From contig NZ_LZSG01000044.1 in the NCBI RefSeq assembly GCF_001665395.1, positions 248,001-312,000 on the forward strand: a stretch of DNA of 64,000 bases, given 5' to 3'. A program made the translations under genes and the position numbers. Positions 56,067 to 64,000 of the stretch are shown one piece after another. Numbering within the stretch: position 1 is the stretch's first letter; each line of letters begins with the position of its first letter. This stretch comes from Mycobacterium sp. 1164966.3 (GTDB lineage Bacteria; Actinomycetota; Actinomycetes; Mycobacteriales; Mycobacteriaceae). Below the pieces are notes generated by a model. That model ran no database searches and was not told where the DNA came from. It worked only from the letters and a program-made list of their open reading frames with translations.

Positions 56067-57956
56067 ATGACTGACTACACCTGGTTGCTGGTGGCGCTGC
56101 CGCTGGCAGGTGCCGCGATCTTGCTGTTCGGCGGCAGACGCACCGACGCCTGGGGGCATTGGCTGGGTTGCGCGGCGGCCCTGTCGGCATTCGGGGTGGG
56201 CGCCACGCTGCTCGCCGGCATGCTCGGCCGCGACGTGCCGAACCGTGCCATCCACCAGAAGGTGTTCAGCTGGATCCCAGTCGGCCAGCTGCAGGTCGAC
56301 TTCGGACTGCAGATCGACCAGTTGTCAATGTGTTTCGTGCTGTTGATCACCGGCGTCGGCTCGCTGATCCACATCTATTCGGTTGCCTACATGGCTGAAG
56401 ACCCGGACCGGCGCCGGTTTTTCGGCTATCTCAACCTGTTTCTGGCCTCGATGCTGCTGCTGGTCGTGGCCGACAACTACGTGCTGCTCTACGTCGGCTG
56501 GGAAGGCGTCGGCCTGGCGTCCTACCTGCTGATCGGTTTCTGGTACCACAAGCCGTCGGCGGCCACCGCGGCCAAGAAGGCCTTCGTGATGAACCGGGTC
56601 GGTGACGCCGGTCTGGCGCTGGGCATGTTCCTGATGTTCAGTACATTCGGAACTCTCTCGTATGCCGGGGTATTCGCCGGTGCGACGGGCGCTTCGCGTG
56701 GCACGCTGACCGCGATGGGCCTGCTGTTGCTGCTGGGCGCGTGCGCCAAGTCCGCGCAGGTTCCGCTGCAAGCCTGGTTGGGCGACGCGATGGAGGGCCC
56801 CACCCCGGTGTCGGCATTGATCCACGCGGCCACCATGGTGACCGCCGGCGTGTATCTGATCGTGCGGTCCAACCCGCTCTACAACCTCTCGCCCGACGCG
56901 CAACTGGCCGTCGTCACCGTCGGCGCAATCACGTTGCTGTTCGGGGCGATCATCGGCTGCGCTAAGGACGACATCAAACGCGCCCTGGCGGCATCCACGA
57001 TCAGCCAGATCGGCTACATGGTGCTGGCCGCCGGCCTGGGCCCGGCCGGCTACGCATTCGCGATCATGCACCTGCTCACCCACGGTTTCTTCAAGGCCGG
57101 CCTGTTCCTCGGGTCCGGCGCGGTGATCCACGCCATGCACGAAGAACAGGACATGCGACGTTACGGTGGCCTGCGCGCTGCGCTGCCGGTCACCTTCGTC
57201 ACATTCGGCTTGGGATACCTGGCAATCATCGGCGTGCCCCCGTTCGCGGGCTTCTGGTCGAAGGACGCCATCATCGAAGCCGCGCTGGGTGCCGGCGACA
57301 CTCATGGATACGTGCTGGGCGGGGCAGCGCTGCTGGGCGCGGGCATTACCGCGTTCTACATGACGCGGGTGATGCTGATGACCTTCTTCGGCGAAAAGCG
57401 CTGGGCCCCAGGCCTGCATCCACACGAGGCACCCGGATTGATGACGTGGCCGATGATCCTGCTGGCCGTCGGCTCGGTGTTCTCCGGCGGACTGTTCATG
57501 GCCGGCGGCAGCCTGCAGCACTGGCTCGAACCGGTCGTCGGAGTTCATGAAGAGGTCGCCCACGCCGTTCCGCGCCTGGTCACCACCGGACTTGCGCTGG
57601 CCGTCGTCGCGGCCGGAATCGTGGTGGCCTACCGGATGTATGGCGGCAAGGTGGAGATCCCCAGGGTCGCCCCAGTCGAAGTCTCGGTGCTGACCACCGC
57701 GGCACGCGCCGATCTGTACGGCGATGCCTTCAACGAGGAGGTGTTCATGCGCCCTGGTGGGCAGCTGACCAACGGGCTGGTCGCGGTCGACAACGCGGGC
57801 GTGGACGGCTCGGTCAACGCGCTGGCGGGGCTGGTGAGCCTGACCTCGAATCGGCTGCGGCGATTGCAAACCGGCTTCGCGCGCAACTACGCGTTGTCCA
57901 TGCTGGCCGGCGCCGCCCTGGTGGTCGCCCTGCTGCTGGCGGTGCAGCTGTGGTGA
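56067..57956 (+). CDS. nuoL: NADH-quinone oxidoreductase subunit L
   Basis: The 629-residue antiporter-like distal subunit with its lateral helix. [17 protein letters not shown], the proton-channel Lys/His segments and [17 protein letters not shown] are characteristic. It starts 9 bp after nuoK and overlaps the nuoM start. Confidence 0.97.
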   Translation: MTDYTWLLVALPLAGAAILLFGGRRTDAWGHWLGCAAALSAFGVGATLLAGMLGRDVPNRAIHQKVFSWIPVGQLQVDFGLQIDQLSMCFVLLITGVGSLIHIYSVAYMAEDPDRRRFFGYLNLFLASMLLLVVADNYVLLYVGWEGVGLASYLLIGFWYHKPSAATAAKKAFVMNRVGDAGLALGMFLMFSTFGTLSYAGVFAGATGASRGTLTAMGLLLLLGACAKSAQVPLQAWLGDAMEGPTPVSALIHAATMVTAGVYLIVRSNPLYNLSPDAQLAVVTVGAITLLFGAIIGCAKDDIKRALAASTISQIGYMVLAAGLGPAGYAFAIMHLLTHGFFKAGLFLGSGAVIHAMHEEQDMRRYGGLRAALPVTFVTFGLGYLAIIGVPPFAGFWSKDAIIEAALGAGDTHGYVLGGAALLGAGITAFYMTRVMLMTFFGEKRWAPGLHPHEAPGLMTWPMILLAVGSVFSGGLFMAGGSLQHWLEPVVGVHEEVAHAVPRLVTTGLALAVVAAGIVVAYRMYGGKVEIPRVAPVEVSVLTTAARADLYGDAFNEEVFMRPGGQLTNGLVAVDNAGVDGSVNALAGLVSLTSNRLRRLQTGFARNYALSMLAGAALVVALLLAVQLW

Positions 57957-59533
57957 GCGGCAACATACCCTGGCTGACGGTGCTGTGGCTGGTGCCGCTG
58001 GCCGGTTCCGTGCTGATCATCCTGCTGCCCCCGGCGTGGCGGGAGCTGGCCAAATGGACCGGCCTGTTCGTCAGTGGGCTCACGCTGGCGGTGGGCGTCG
58101 TCATCATGGTCGGCTTCGACACCACCGACGGCGCCCCTTACCAGTTCGTCGAAAGCCACAGGTGGATACCGGCATTCGGTGCCGGCTACACACTCGGGGT
58201 GGACGGCATCGCGGTGGTGTTGGTGATACTGACCGCAGTGCTCATCCCGCTGCTACTGGTGGCCGGCTGGAACGACGGAGGCGAGCGCACCCGCGGAGTG
58301 CATGCCTACGTCGCCCTGACGCTGGCGATCGAGTCGATGGTGCTGATCTCCGTCGTCGCGCTGGACGTATTGCTGTTCTACGTGTTCTTCGAGGCCATGC
58401 TCATCCCGATGTATTTCCTCATCGGCGGCTTCGGCCACGGCCCCGGACGGTCGCGCGCCGCGGTGAAGTTCTTGCTGTACAACCTGTTCGGCGGGTTGAT
58501 CATGCTGGCGGCGGTAATCGGGCTGTATGTCGTGACCTCGCAGCACGGCTCGGGCACCTTCGACTTCCAGCAGATCGTGACCGGGTTCCGTATCGGCTAC
58601 TACCGCGCGGACCCCGCGGTGATCAAGGCGCTCTTCCTGGGCTTCATGTTCGCCTTCGCCATCAAGGCCCCGCTGTGGCCGTTCCACCGCTGGCTGCCCG
58701 ACGCCGCAGTCGAGTCCACACCGGCCACCGCCGTGCTGATGATGGCGGTGATGGACAAGGTCGGCACCTTCGGCATGCTGCGCTACTGCCTGCAGCTGTT
58801 TCCCGGCGCCTCAACGTATTTCCGTCCGCTGATCGTCGGACTGGCCATCGTCGGGGTTATCTACGGTGCGATCGTCGCGATCGGCCAGACCGACATGATG
58901 CGACTGATCGCCTACACCTCGATCTCACACTTCGGGTTCATCATTGCGGGCATCTTCGTGATGACGACTCAGGGACAGAGCGGGTCGACGCTCTACATGC
59001 TCAACCACGGCCTGTCCACCGCAGCGGTGTTCCTCATCGCCGGCTTCCTGATAGCCCGGCACGGCAGCCGAACCATCTCCGACTACGGCGGCGTCCAGAA
59101 GGTGGCGCCCATCCTGGCCGGCACTTTCCTGGTATCGGCCATGGCGACCCTGTCGCTGCCCGGCCTGGCCCCGTTCATCAGTGAATTCCTGGTGCTGCTG
59201 GGCACATTCAATCGCTACTGGCTGGCGGCGGCATTCGGCGTCACTGCCCTGGTCCTATCGGCCATCTACATGCTGTGGCTCTATCAGCGGATGATGACCG
59301 GGCCGGTGGCCAAGGGCAACGAACGGATCCGTGATCTGGTGGGGCGCGAGATGGTTGTCGTGGCACCGCTTATCGCGTTGCTCTTCGTGCTCGGGGTCTA
59401 CCCCAAACCGGTGCTGGACATCATCAACCCCGCGGTTGAGAACACCATGACCACCATCGGCCAGCATGATCCTGCGCCGCGCGTGCCGCCGGGTCAGGCC
59501 GCCCCCCGCCCAGCCGAAGGACCGCACCGATGA
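57953..59533 (+). CDS. nuoM: NADH-quinone oxidoreductase subunit M
   Basis: A 526-residue antiporter-like subunit. [37 protein letters not shown] and [14 protein letters not shown] are conserved proton-path regions. GTG at 57953 (in the nuoL stop) is taken as start; a GTG one codon upstream is equally possible. Hydrophilic Pro-rich tail. Confidence 0.96.
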   Translation: MSGNIPWLTVLWLVPLAGSVLIILLPPAWRELAKWTGLFVSGLTLAVGVVIMVGFDTTDGAPYQFVESHRWIPAFGAGYTLGVDGIAVVLVILTAVLIPLLLVAGWNDGGERTRGVHAYVALTLAIESMVLISVVALDVLLFYVFFEAMLIPMYFLIGGFGHGPGRSRAAVKFLLYNLFGGLIMLAAVIGLYVVTSQHGSGTFDFQQIVTGFRIGYYRADPAVIKALFLGFMFAFAIKAPLWPFHRWLPDAAVESTPATAVLMMAVMDKVGTFGMLRYCLQLFPGASTYFRPLIVGLAIVGVIYGAIVAIGQTDMMRLIAYTSISHFGFIIAGIFVMTTQGQSGSTLYMLNHGLSTAAVFLIAGFLIARHGSRTISDYGGVQKVAPILAGTFLVSAMATLSLPGLAPFISEFLVLLGTFNRYWLAAAFGVTALVLSAIYMLWLYQRMMTGPVAKGNERIRDLVGREMVVVAPLIALLFVLGVYPKPVLDIINPAVENTMTTIGQHDPAPRVPPGQAAPRPAEGPHR

Positions 59534-61113
59534 CCCTGCCTACCCCCAGCGTCGAGTATTTCCTGCTGTCCCCCATGCTCATCGTGTTCGCGGTCGCGGT
59601 GGTCGGGGTGCTCGTGGAAGCGTTCGTGCCGCGGCGGGCCCGTTACCTCGCCCAGGTCACGCTTGCCCTCGGCGGTTTGATCGCAGGGTTCGTCGCCATC
59701 ATCTTCGTAGCCAGGACACTGGGGGCCTCCGGCCGTTCCGCGGTGCTGGGCGCGGTGGCCGTTGACCGACCGACGTTGTTCCTGCAGGGCACTGTTCTAC
59801 TAGTTGCGGTGTTGGCCGTCATCTTCATGGCCGAGCGCAACGCGCGGGTAGCCGGGCAGACCAAAGTCCCTGTGGCGGCGGGGCATTCGGGATTGGACTC
59901 GTTTACCCCGCAAGCATCCGCGGTACCCGGCAGCGACACCGAGCGCGAGGCGGAACAGGCAGGGGCGGCCCAGACGGAGCTCTTCCCACTGGCCATGCTG
60001 TCTGTCGGCGGCATGATGGTATTCCCCGCGTCCAACGACCTGTTGACGATGTTCGTTGCGCTGGAAGTTCTTTCGCTGCCGCTGTACCTGATGTGCGGGC
60101 TGGCCCGCCACCGCCGCCTGCTGTCGCAGGAAGCGGCGATGAAATACTTCCTGCTGGGCGCGTTCTCGTCCGCCTTCTTCCTCTATGGCGTCGCGCTGCT
60201 CTACGGCGCGACCGGCACCCTGACCCTGCCGCTGATCCGTAAATCGCTTGCGGCGCACGGCGATACCTCGCTGGCCCTGGTGGGCGTCGCCCTGCTGTCG
60301 GTCGGCCTGTTGTTCAAGGTGGGCGCGGTGCCGTTCCACTCCTGGATTCCCGACGTCTACCAGGGTGCACCCACCCCGATCACGGGGTTCATGGCCGCGG
60401 CCACCAAGACCGCAGCGTTCGGCGCGCTGCTTCGGGTGGTTTACGTGGCGCTGCCGCCGCTGCACGACCAGTGGCGACCGGTGCTGTGGGCGATTTCGAT
60501 CCTGACCATGACGGTGGGCACCATCACCGCGGTGAACCAGACCGACGTCAAGCGGATGCTGGCCTATTCGTCGGTCGCTCACGTCGGTTTCATCCTCACC
60601 GGGGTGATCGCCGACAATCCCGCAGGACTGTCGTCGACGTTGTTCTATCTGGTCGCTTACAGCTTCAGCACCGTCGGCGCGTTCGCCATCGTCGGCCTGA
60701 TCCGCAATGCCGACGGCGTAGAGGACGCCGATCTTTCCCACTGGGCCGGGCTCGGCCAGCGCTCCCCCATCGTGGGCGTGATGATGTCAATGTTCTTGCT
60801 TGCCTTCGCAGGCATCCCGCTGACCAGTGGATTCGTCAGCAAGTTCGCCGTGTTCAAGGCAGCCGCCGAGGGTGGCGCCGTACCGCTGGTAGTCATCGGT
60901 GTGGTCTCCAGCGGTGTGGCCGCGTACTTCTACGTGCGAGTGATCGTGCTGATGTTCTTCACCGAGGGATCGGACGACACTCCGCACGTTTACGCGCCGG
61001 GTATCCTCAGCAAGGCCGCTATCGCGGTATGTGCCGCGGTCACAGTCGTTTTGGGTATCGTCCCGCAGCCGCTGCTCGACCTGGCCAACCAGGCCGCCCA
61101 GTTGCTGCACTGA
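59530..61113 (+). CDS. nuoN: NADH-quinone oxidoreductase subunit N
   Basis: The last complex I subunit, 527 residues and antiporter-like. [37 protein letters not shown] and [15 protein letters not shown] are conserved. A hydrophilic loop of about 30 residues near 115-150 is a mycobacterial feature. Its stop overlaps the ATG of the phenolic acid decarboxylase. Confidence 0.96.
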   Translation: MTLPTPSVEYFLLSPMLIVFAVAVVGVLVEAFVPRRARYLAQVTLALGGLIAGFVAIIFVARTLGASGRSAVLGAVAVDRPTLFLQGTVLLVAVLAVIFMAERNARVAGQTKVPVAAGHSGLDSFTPQASAVPGSDTEREAEQAGAAQTELFPLAMLSVGGMMVFPASNDLLTMFVALEVLSLPLYLMCGLARHRRLLSQEAAMKYFLLGAFSSAFFLYGVALLYGATGTLTLPLIRKSLAAHGDTSLALVGVALLSVGLLFKVGAVPFHSWIPDVYQGAPTPITGFMAAATKTAAFGALLRVVYVALPPLHDQWRPVLWAISILTMTVGTITAVNQTDVKRMLAYSSVAHVGFILTGVIADNPAGLSSTLFYLVAYSFSTVGAFAIVGLIRNADGVEDADLSHWAGLGQRSPIVGVMMSMFLLAFAGIPLTSGFVSKFAVFKAAAEGGAVPLVVIGVVSSGVAAYFYVRVIVLMFFTEGSDDTPHVYAPGILSKAAIAVCAAVTVVLGIVPQPLLDLANQAAQLLH

Positions 61114-61631
61114 TGACCAGTGTCGCTGATCCCGTTCCCCCACAGGATCTTTCCGGCATCGTCGGACACCGCTTCATCTACTCCTACGCCAACGGCTGGC
61201 AGTACGAAATGTACGTCAAGAACGACACCACTATCGACTACCGCATCCACTCTGGCCACGTCGGCGGCCGGTGGGTCAAAGACCAGCAGGTCACCCTGGT
61301 CCAACTCGACGACGACAATTTCAAAGTGTCGTGGACCGAACCGACCGGCACCTGCGTGGCGGTCAACGTCTTGCCGGCCAAACGTCGAATCCACGGCGTG
61401 ATCTTCTTCCCGCAGTGGGTCCGCACACACGGCGAGCGCACGGTCTGCTTCCAAAACGAAAATCTCGACCAGATGCGCACGTACCGTGACCAGGGGCCCA
61501 CCTATCCCATCTATGAAGTCCCCGAATTCGCTTACATCACGCTGTTCGAATTCGTCGGAAGCAATGACGAGACCATCATCGACACCGCGCCCCAGGACCT
61601 ACCGCCTGGATGGTCCAGTCGCACCAACTAG
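61113..61631 (+). CDS. padC: Phenolic acid decarboxylase
   Basis: A 172-residue cofactor-free decarboxylase that converts hydroxycinnamic acids such as p-coumarate and ferulate to vinylphenols. The family signature is clear: [47 protein letters not shown] and FFPQWV, with the catalytic Tyr pair in the YSYANGW region and Glu in the SWTEPTG strand. It starts at the ATG in the nuoN stop (1-bp overlap), so it should be translated from the nuo transcript. Confidence 0.88.
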   Translation: MTSVADPVPPQDLSGIVGHRFIYSYANGWQYEMYVKNDTTIDYRIHSGHVGGRWVKDQQVTLVQLDDDNFKVSWTEPTGTCVAVNVLPAKRRIHGVIFFPQWVRTHGERTVCFQNENLDQMRTYRDQGPTYPIYEVPEFAYITLFEFVGSNDETIIDTAPQDLPPGWSSRTN

Positions 61632-61659
61632 CCCACACCGGGTTTTTACGGCTGACAGC

Positions 61660-62103
61660 TCAGCCCAGAAACGGCCGCGTGGCCAGTAGGTAGATCGCCA
61701 GCACCGCCAAGGGTGCCACCAAAGGCAACCACGGCAAGTGCAACGGGAACACCGTCGCCACTAATCCCGCGAACGTAAAGCCCACGGCGGCAATGATTGT
61801 CGGTCCACTGCCCAGAACGGTGCCAACGGGTGTGCCGATGGCGTGCCGGCACACCAGGTAAGCGGCAGCGCAAAGTCCGGACACCGCGGCGACCGTCGCC
61901 GGCGGACCGGACAGCACGATGGTGCCGGCCGCGAGCAGCACGGCAAGCGTCGCGGCCGGCCGGTAAGCCAGGCCGACACCCGCCGCGATGAGCGCTGCCA
62001 CTCCAGCGGCGAACGCCAGTCCATGGGAGCCGAGCGCGGCCGAACTAACCATGAGGAGCCCGAAAACTGCTGCCAGAGCACGGGCTCCAGGTTGGGTAGC
62101 CAT
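61660..62103 (-). CDS. Conserved membrane protein
   Basis: A 147-residue protein with five hydrophobic stretches and almost no soluble part (for example FAAGVAALIAAGVGLAY, PTIIAAVGFTFAGLVATVF). It follows the DUF58 gene by 7 bp on the same strand, and this order is standard in mycobacteria. It probably forms part of the MoxR/DUF58 unit; function unknown. Confidence 0.8.
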   Translation of the reverse strand: MATQPGARALAAVFGLLMVSSAALGSHGLAFAAGVAALIAAGVGLAYRPAATLAVLLAAGTIVLSGPPATVAAVSGLCAAAYLVCRHAIGTPVGTVLGSGPTIIAAVGFTFAGLVATVFPLHLPWLPLVAPLAVLAIYLLATRPFLG

Positions 62104-62110
62104 ATCAGCG

Positions 62111-63373
62111 CTATCTCCTTATCCGGCGACGGCGGTCGGGCAGCGCACTCATCGACTGTTCCAGCGTGTCCTCGCCGTGCCAGGCGATTACGTCGACGCC
62201 GAGGGTCGCCATGTCGCGGTACATCGCGGAGCGTTGCAGTGCCCACATCCGGATCACCAACGGCTCCTGATCGTCCTCGAAGGGCGAGCTGTCCAGAACG
62301 TCGACGGCCGCCACGACGTGGCCGCGCTTGCGGAGATCGATCAACGCCAGCGCAAACTCAGTGTCCAGCAGCGTGGAGAACGCGATCACGATCGCACCGG
62401 CGGGAATAGCCGCGCGCGGCGCCAGTGTCCCCGTTGTGCTTTCGAACCGGTCGCCGGCGTCGAGCACGGTGTCGAGGATCCGATAGAACTGGCGCTGGCC
62501 GATGTCGGCGCCGAGCCATCTCGGGCGGTTACCACCCAGTGCGACGACCCCCGCGCGGTCGCCACTACGCAACGCCGTCTGCACCACCTGGGCAGCGCCC
62601 CGCACGATCCGTTCGGTCGCCTCGGTCGCCGGGCCCGGCGGCTGCTGGTAGGTGTCGATCAGCACCACCACATCAGCGGCGCGGTCGGTCAATCGCTGCG
62701 TCACATGCAGCCGGCCACGGCGCGCGCTCACCGGCCAGTTCACCGCGCGCAGTTGGTCCCCGGGAACGTAGGCGCGGATGTCGGCGTATTCCACGCCCGG
62801 GCCGATGTAGCGGGTGAGGTGGGTGCCCAGGCGGTCTAACAGCTCGGTCTGTGGAATTGCCGTCGACTGCGGTGGCGTCAACGGAAACACGATGACATGT
62901 GCGGCATCAACCGTCCCGGTACCCGTCAGCAACCCGCCGCGCGCGACCACGTCCACCCGCGCCCGGATCGGGTAACGGCCCCACCGTTGCGCCACTGCCA
63001 CAACCGATTTCCGCTCGGCCTGCTCGGCCACCTCGAGCTGCATTCCATCGGGGGCCGAGACGGTGAGTTCAACTCCCGGCACTCCGCGGGTTTCCGGTGG
63101 TGAGCCAGATTGTTCGGTGGCCCAGACCGTCAACCGCGCCGGCTCGGTTTCGAAGAGCCGCTGCGAGTCCGGCTCACCGTACACTCGTATCTTCGGCACG
63201 GGCCGCTGCCAGGTGATCGAGCACAACACACCGAGCAGTGGCGCCGCGAATGCGATCAGCTGCCAGCGAGCGCCGATAACCGCTGCGGCCAAGGCGAATC
63301 CGGCGCAGGTCGCGATCGCCCGAGTTAATTTCGATGCCCGCCAGCGTAACTCGACTTCCTGACTTTCGATCAC
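62111..63373 (-). CDS. DUF58 (von Willebrand-like) protein of a MoxR cluster
   Basis: A 420-residue protein starting at GTG 63371-63373 (VIESQEVELRWRASKL). Two N-terminal membrane helices (about 15-50) precede a beta-rich segment and the DUF58 core VEYADIRAYVPGDQLRAVNW with a vWA-like MIDAS strand (ADVVVLIDTYQQ). DUF58 proteins pair with MoxR ATPases as chaperone-type modules. Here it is 19 bp downstream of the MoxR gene. Confidence 0.88.
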   Translation of the reverse strand: MIESQEVELRWRASKLTRAIATCAGFALAAAVIGARWQLIAFAAPLLGVLCSITWQRPVPKIRVYGEPDSQRLFETEPARLTVWATEQSGSPPETRGVPGVELTVSAPDGMQLEVAEQAERKSVVAVAQRWGRYPIRARVDVVARGGLLTGTGTVDAAHVIVFPLTPPQSTAIPQTELLDRLGTHLTRYIGPGVEYADIRAYVPGDQLRAVNWPVSARRGRLHVTQRLTDRAADVVVLIDTYQQPPGPATEATERIVRGAAQVVQTALRSGDRAGVVALGGNRPRWLGADIGQRQFYRILDTVLDAGDRFESTTGTLAPRAAIPAGAIVIAFSTLLDTEFALALIDLRKRGHVVAAVDVLDSSPFEDDQEPLVIRMWALQRSAMYRDMATLGVDVIAWHGEDTLEQSMSALPDRRRRIRR

Positions 63374-63392
63374 GCCGGATCCGCCCGATATC

Positions 63393-64000
63393 TCATTTCG
63401 TGCGCGGAACGGGCAAGCGCCGCAACAGTTCCCCGACGACGTCGGCGCCCTGGATCTTTCGTACCCACATCTCAGGCCGCAAGGTGATCCGGTGCGCCAC
63501 CGCCGCCGTGGCGAGCGCCTTGACATCTTCGGGGATCACGTAGTCGCGGCCCAACAGCAGGGCCCGGGCACGGGCGAGTTGAACCAGGTCGAGTTCGGCT
63601 CTGGGACTTGCGCCCACCGCCACCTGTGGATGATGCCGGGTCGCGTTGGCCAGCGAGACCACATAGTGCAACACGTCCTCGTGCACGGTCACCTGCTCCA
63701 CCGATTCGCGCATGGCCAGCAGATCGTGGGCGTCCACGACCTGATTCACCGTCGCCTCGGCCGAACCGCGTTCAAGGCGGCGGCGCAGCATCGCGGTCTC
63801 GTCGCTCTCCGAGAGGTAGCGCAATTCCAGCCGGATCGCGAACCGGTCCAGCTGGGCTTCCGGCAACGGATACGTGCCCTCGTACTCGATCGGGTTGTCG
63901 GTAGCCAGGACGATGAAAGGCGTTGGTAGCTTATGGGTTTGGCCGTCGATGCTTACTTGGCCTTCAGCCATCGCCTCCAGCAACGCGGCCTGGGTCTTGG
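63393..64000 (-). CDS. MoxR-family AAA+ ATPase (N-terminus beyond window)
   Basis: Partial: only the C-terminal about 200 residues are in the window and the frame runs off the right edge. LLEAMAEGQVSIDGQTH is the segment after Walker B; FIVLATDNPIEYEGTYPLPEAQLDRF contains sensor 1 and the Arg-finger region; SPRAELDLVQLARARALL is sensor 2. Forms a MoxR-DUF58-membrane protein unit. Confidence 0.93.
   Translation of the reverse strand, partial: KTQAALLEAMAEGQVSIDGQTHKLPTPFIVLATDNPIEYEGTYPLPEAQLDRFAIRLELRYLSESDETAMLRRRLERGSAEATVNQVVDAHDLLAMRESVEQVTVHEDVLHYVVSLANATRHHPQVAVGASPRAELDLVQLARARALLLGRDYVIPEDVKALATAAVAHRITLRPEMWVRKIQGADVVGELLRRLPVPRTK

Overview
The window is a mycobacterial chromosome segment. 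The evidence is a tmRNA gene (ssrA) whose tag reads ADSHQRDYALAA, plus long conserved gene order of the M. tuberculosis type: smpB-ftsX-ftsE, prfB, fprA, agpS, then hisN, fadE24, fadE23, fadB4, an orphan receiver protein, nuoA to nuoN, and a DUF58/MoxR pair. Coding is dense and mostly GC-rich with many ATGA or GTGA overlaps. The species cannot be fixed from this, but several neighbourhoods differ from M. tuberculosis, so a nontuberculous Mycobacterium is likely.

Positions 1-16,505 are an accessory island that ends at the 3' end of ssrA, a classical integration target. Left to right it holds: the tail of a truncated gene coupled to an McrBC-type restriction pair (2-3008); a serine recombinase with a probable cluster of recombination subsites (3075-3696); a tightly coupled five-gene operon (4013-11090) followed by a stem-loop terminator; and a small phage or satellite-like module (11419-16489) with a zinc-motif protein, a PrimPol/helicase-like replication protein, an excisionase-like protein, a divergent XRE repressor and a frameshifted tyrosine integrase abutting ssrA.

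The five-gene operon is the best candidate for a little-described system. It encodes a SIS-HAD fusion (phosphosugar isomerase-like plus phosphatase), a phosphoribosyltransferase-like protein with an intact PRPP loop, a large P-loop ATPase, a Rossmann-like protein with a CARF-like C-terminal motif, and a PfkB-family kinase with two CxxC pairs. Four of the five proteins have folds that handle phosphosugars or nucleotides or bind ligands, and the operon sits in a defence-type island. My inference is a conflict or defence system that makes, destroys or senses a sugar-phosphate or nucleotide-like small molecule. PRTase-centred conflict systems have been proposed from comparative genomics (from memory, 'PRTase-CE'), so the family may be catalogued while its function is not.

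From 16,506 on the core chromosome runs: ssrA, a ferritin-like protein, a maleylpyruvate-isomerase-like protein, smpB, ftsX/ftsE (cell division), a Pro/Thr-rich membrane protein, MscS channel and prfB on the minus strand; fprA converging on an AgpS-like flavoenzyme; then a decayed patch (27.3-28.9 kb) with remnants of an Acg-type nitroreductase and a group III truncated haemoglobin around an intact flavin/F420-type protein, preceded by a DosR-box-like site. hisN, fadE24 and fadE23 follow, with a perfect 22-bp palindrome ahead of fadE24; then vapBC, an aldo/keto reductase, an internally deleted AcuI-like pseudogene and fadB4.

Positions 36,162-44,786 carry a catabolic cluster: homogentisate-dioxygenase-like cupin, alpha/beta hydrolase, CoA transferase, HMG-CoA-lyase-like enzyme, TetR regulator, acyl-CoA dehydrogenase, aminoglycoside-phosphotransferase-like kinase, DUF6285-like protein, SnoaL-like and YceI proteins. 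Positions 45,675-61,113 are the complete 14-gene nuo operon for proton-pumping NADH dehydrogenase, with a phenolic acid decarboxylase overlapping the nuoN stop. The window ends in a minus-strand membrane protein, DUF58 and partial MoxR cluster.
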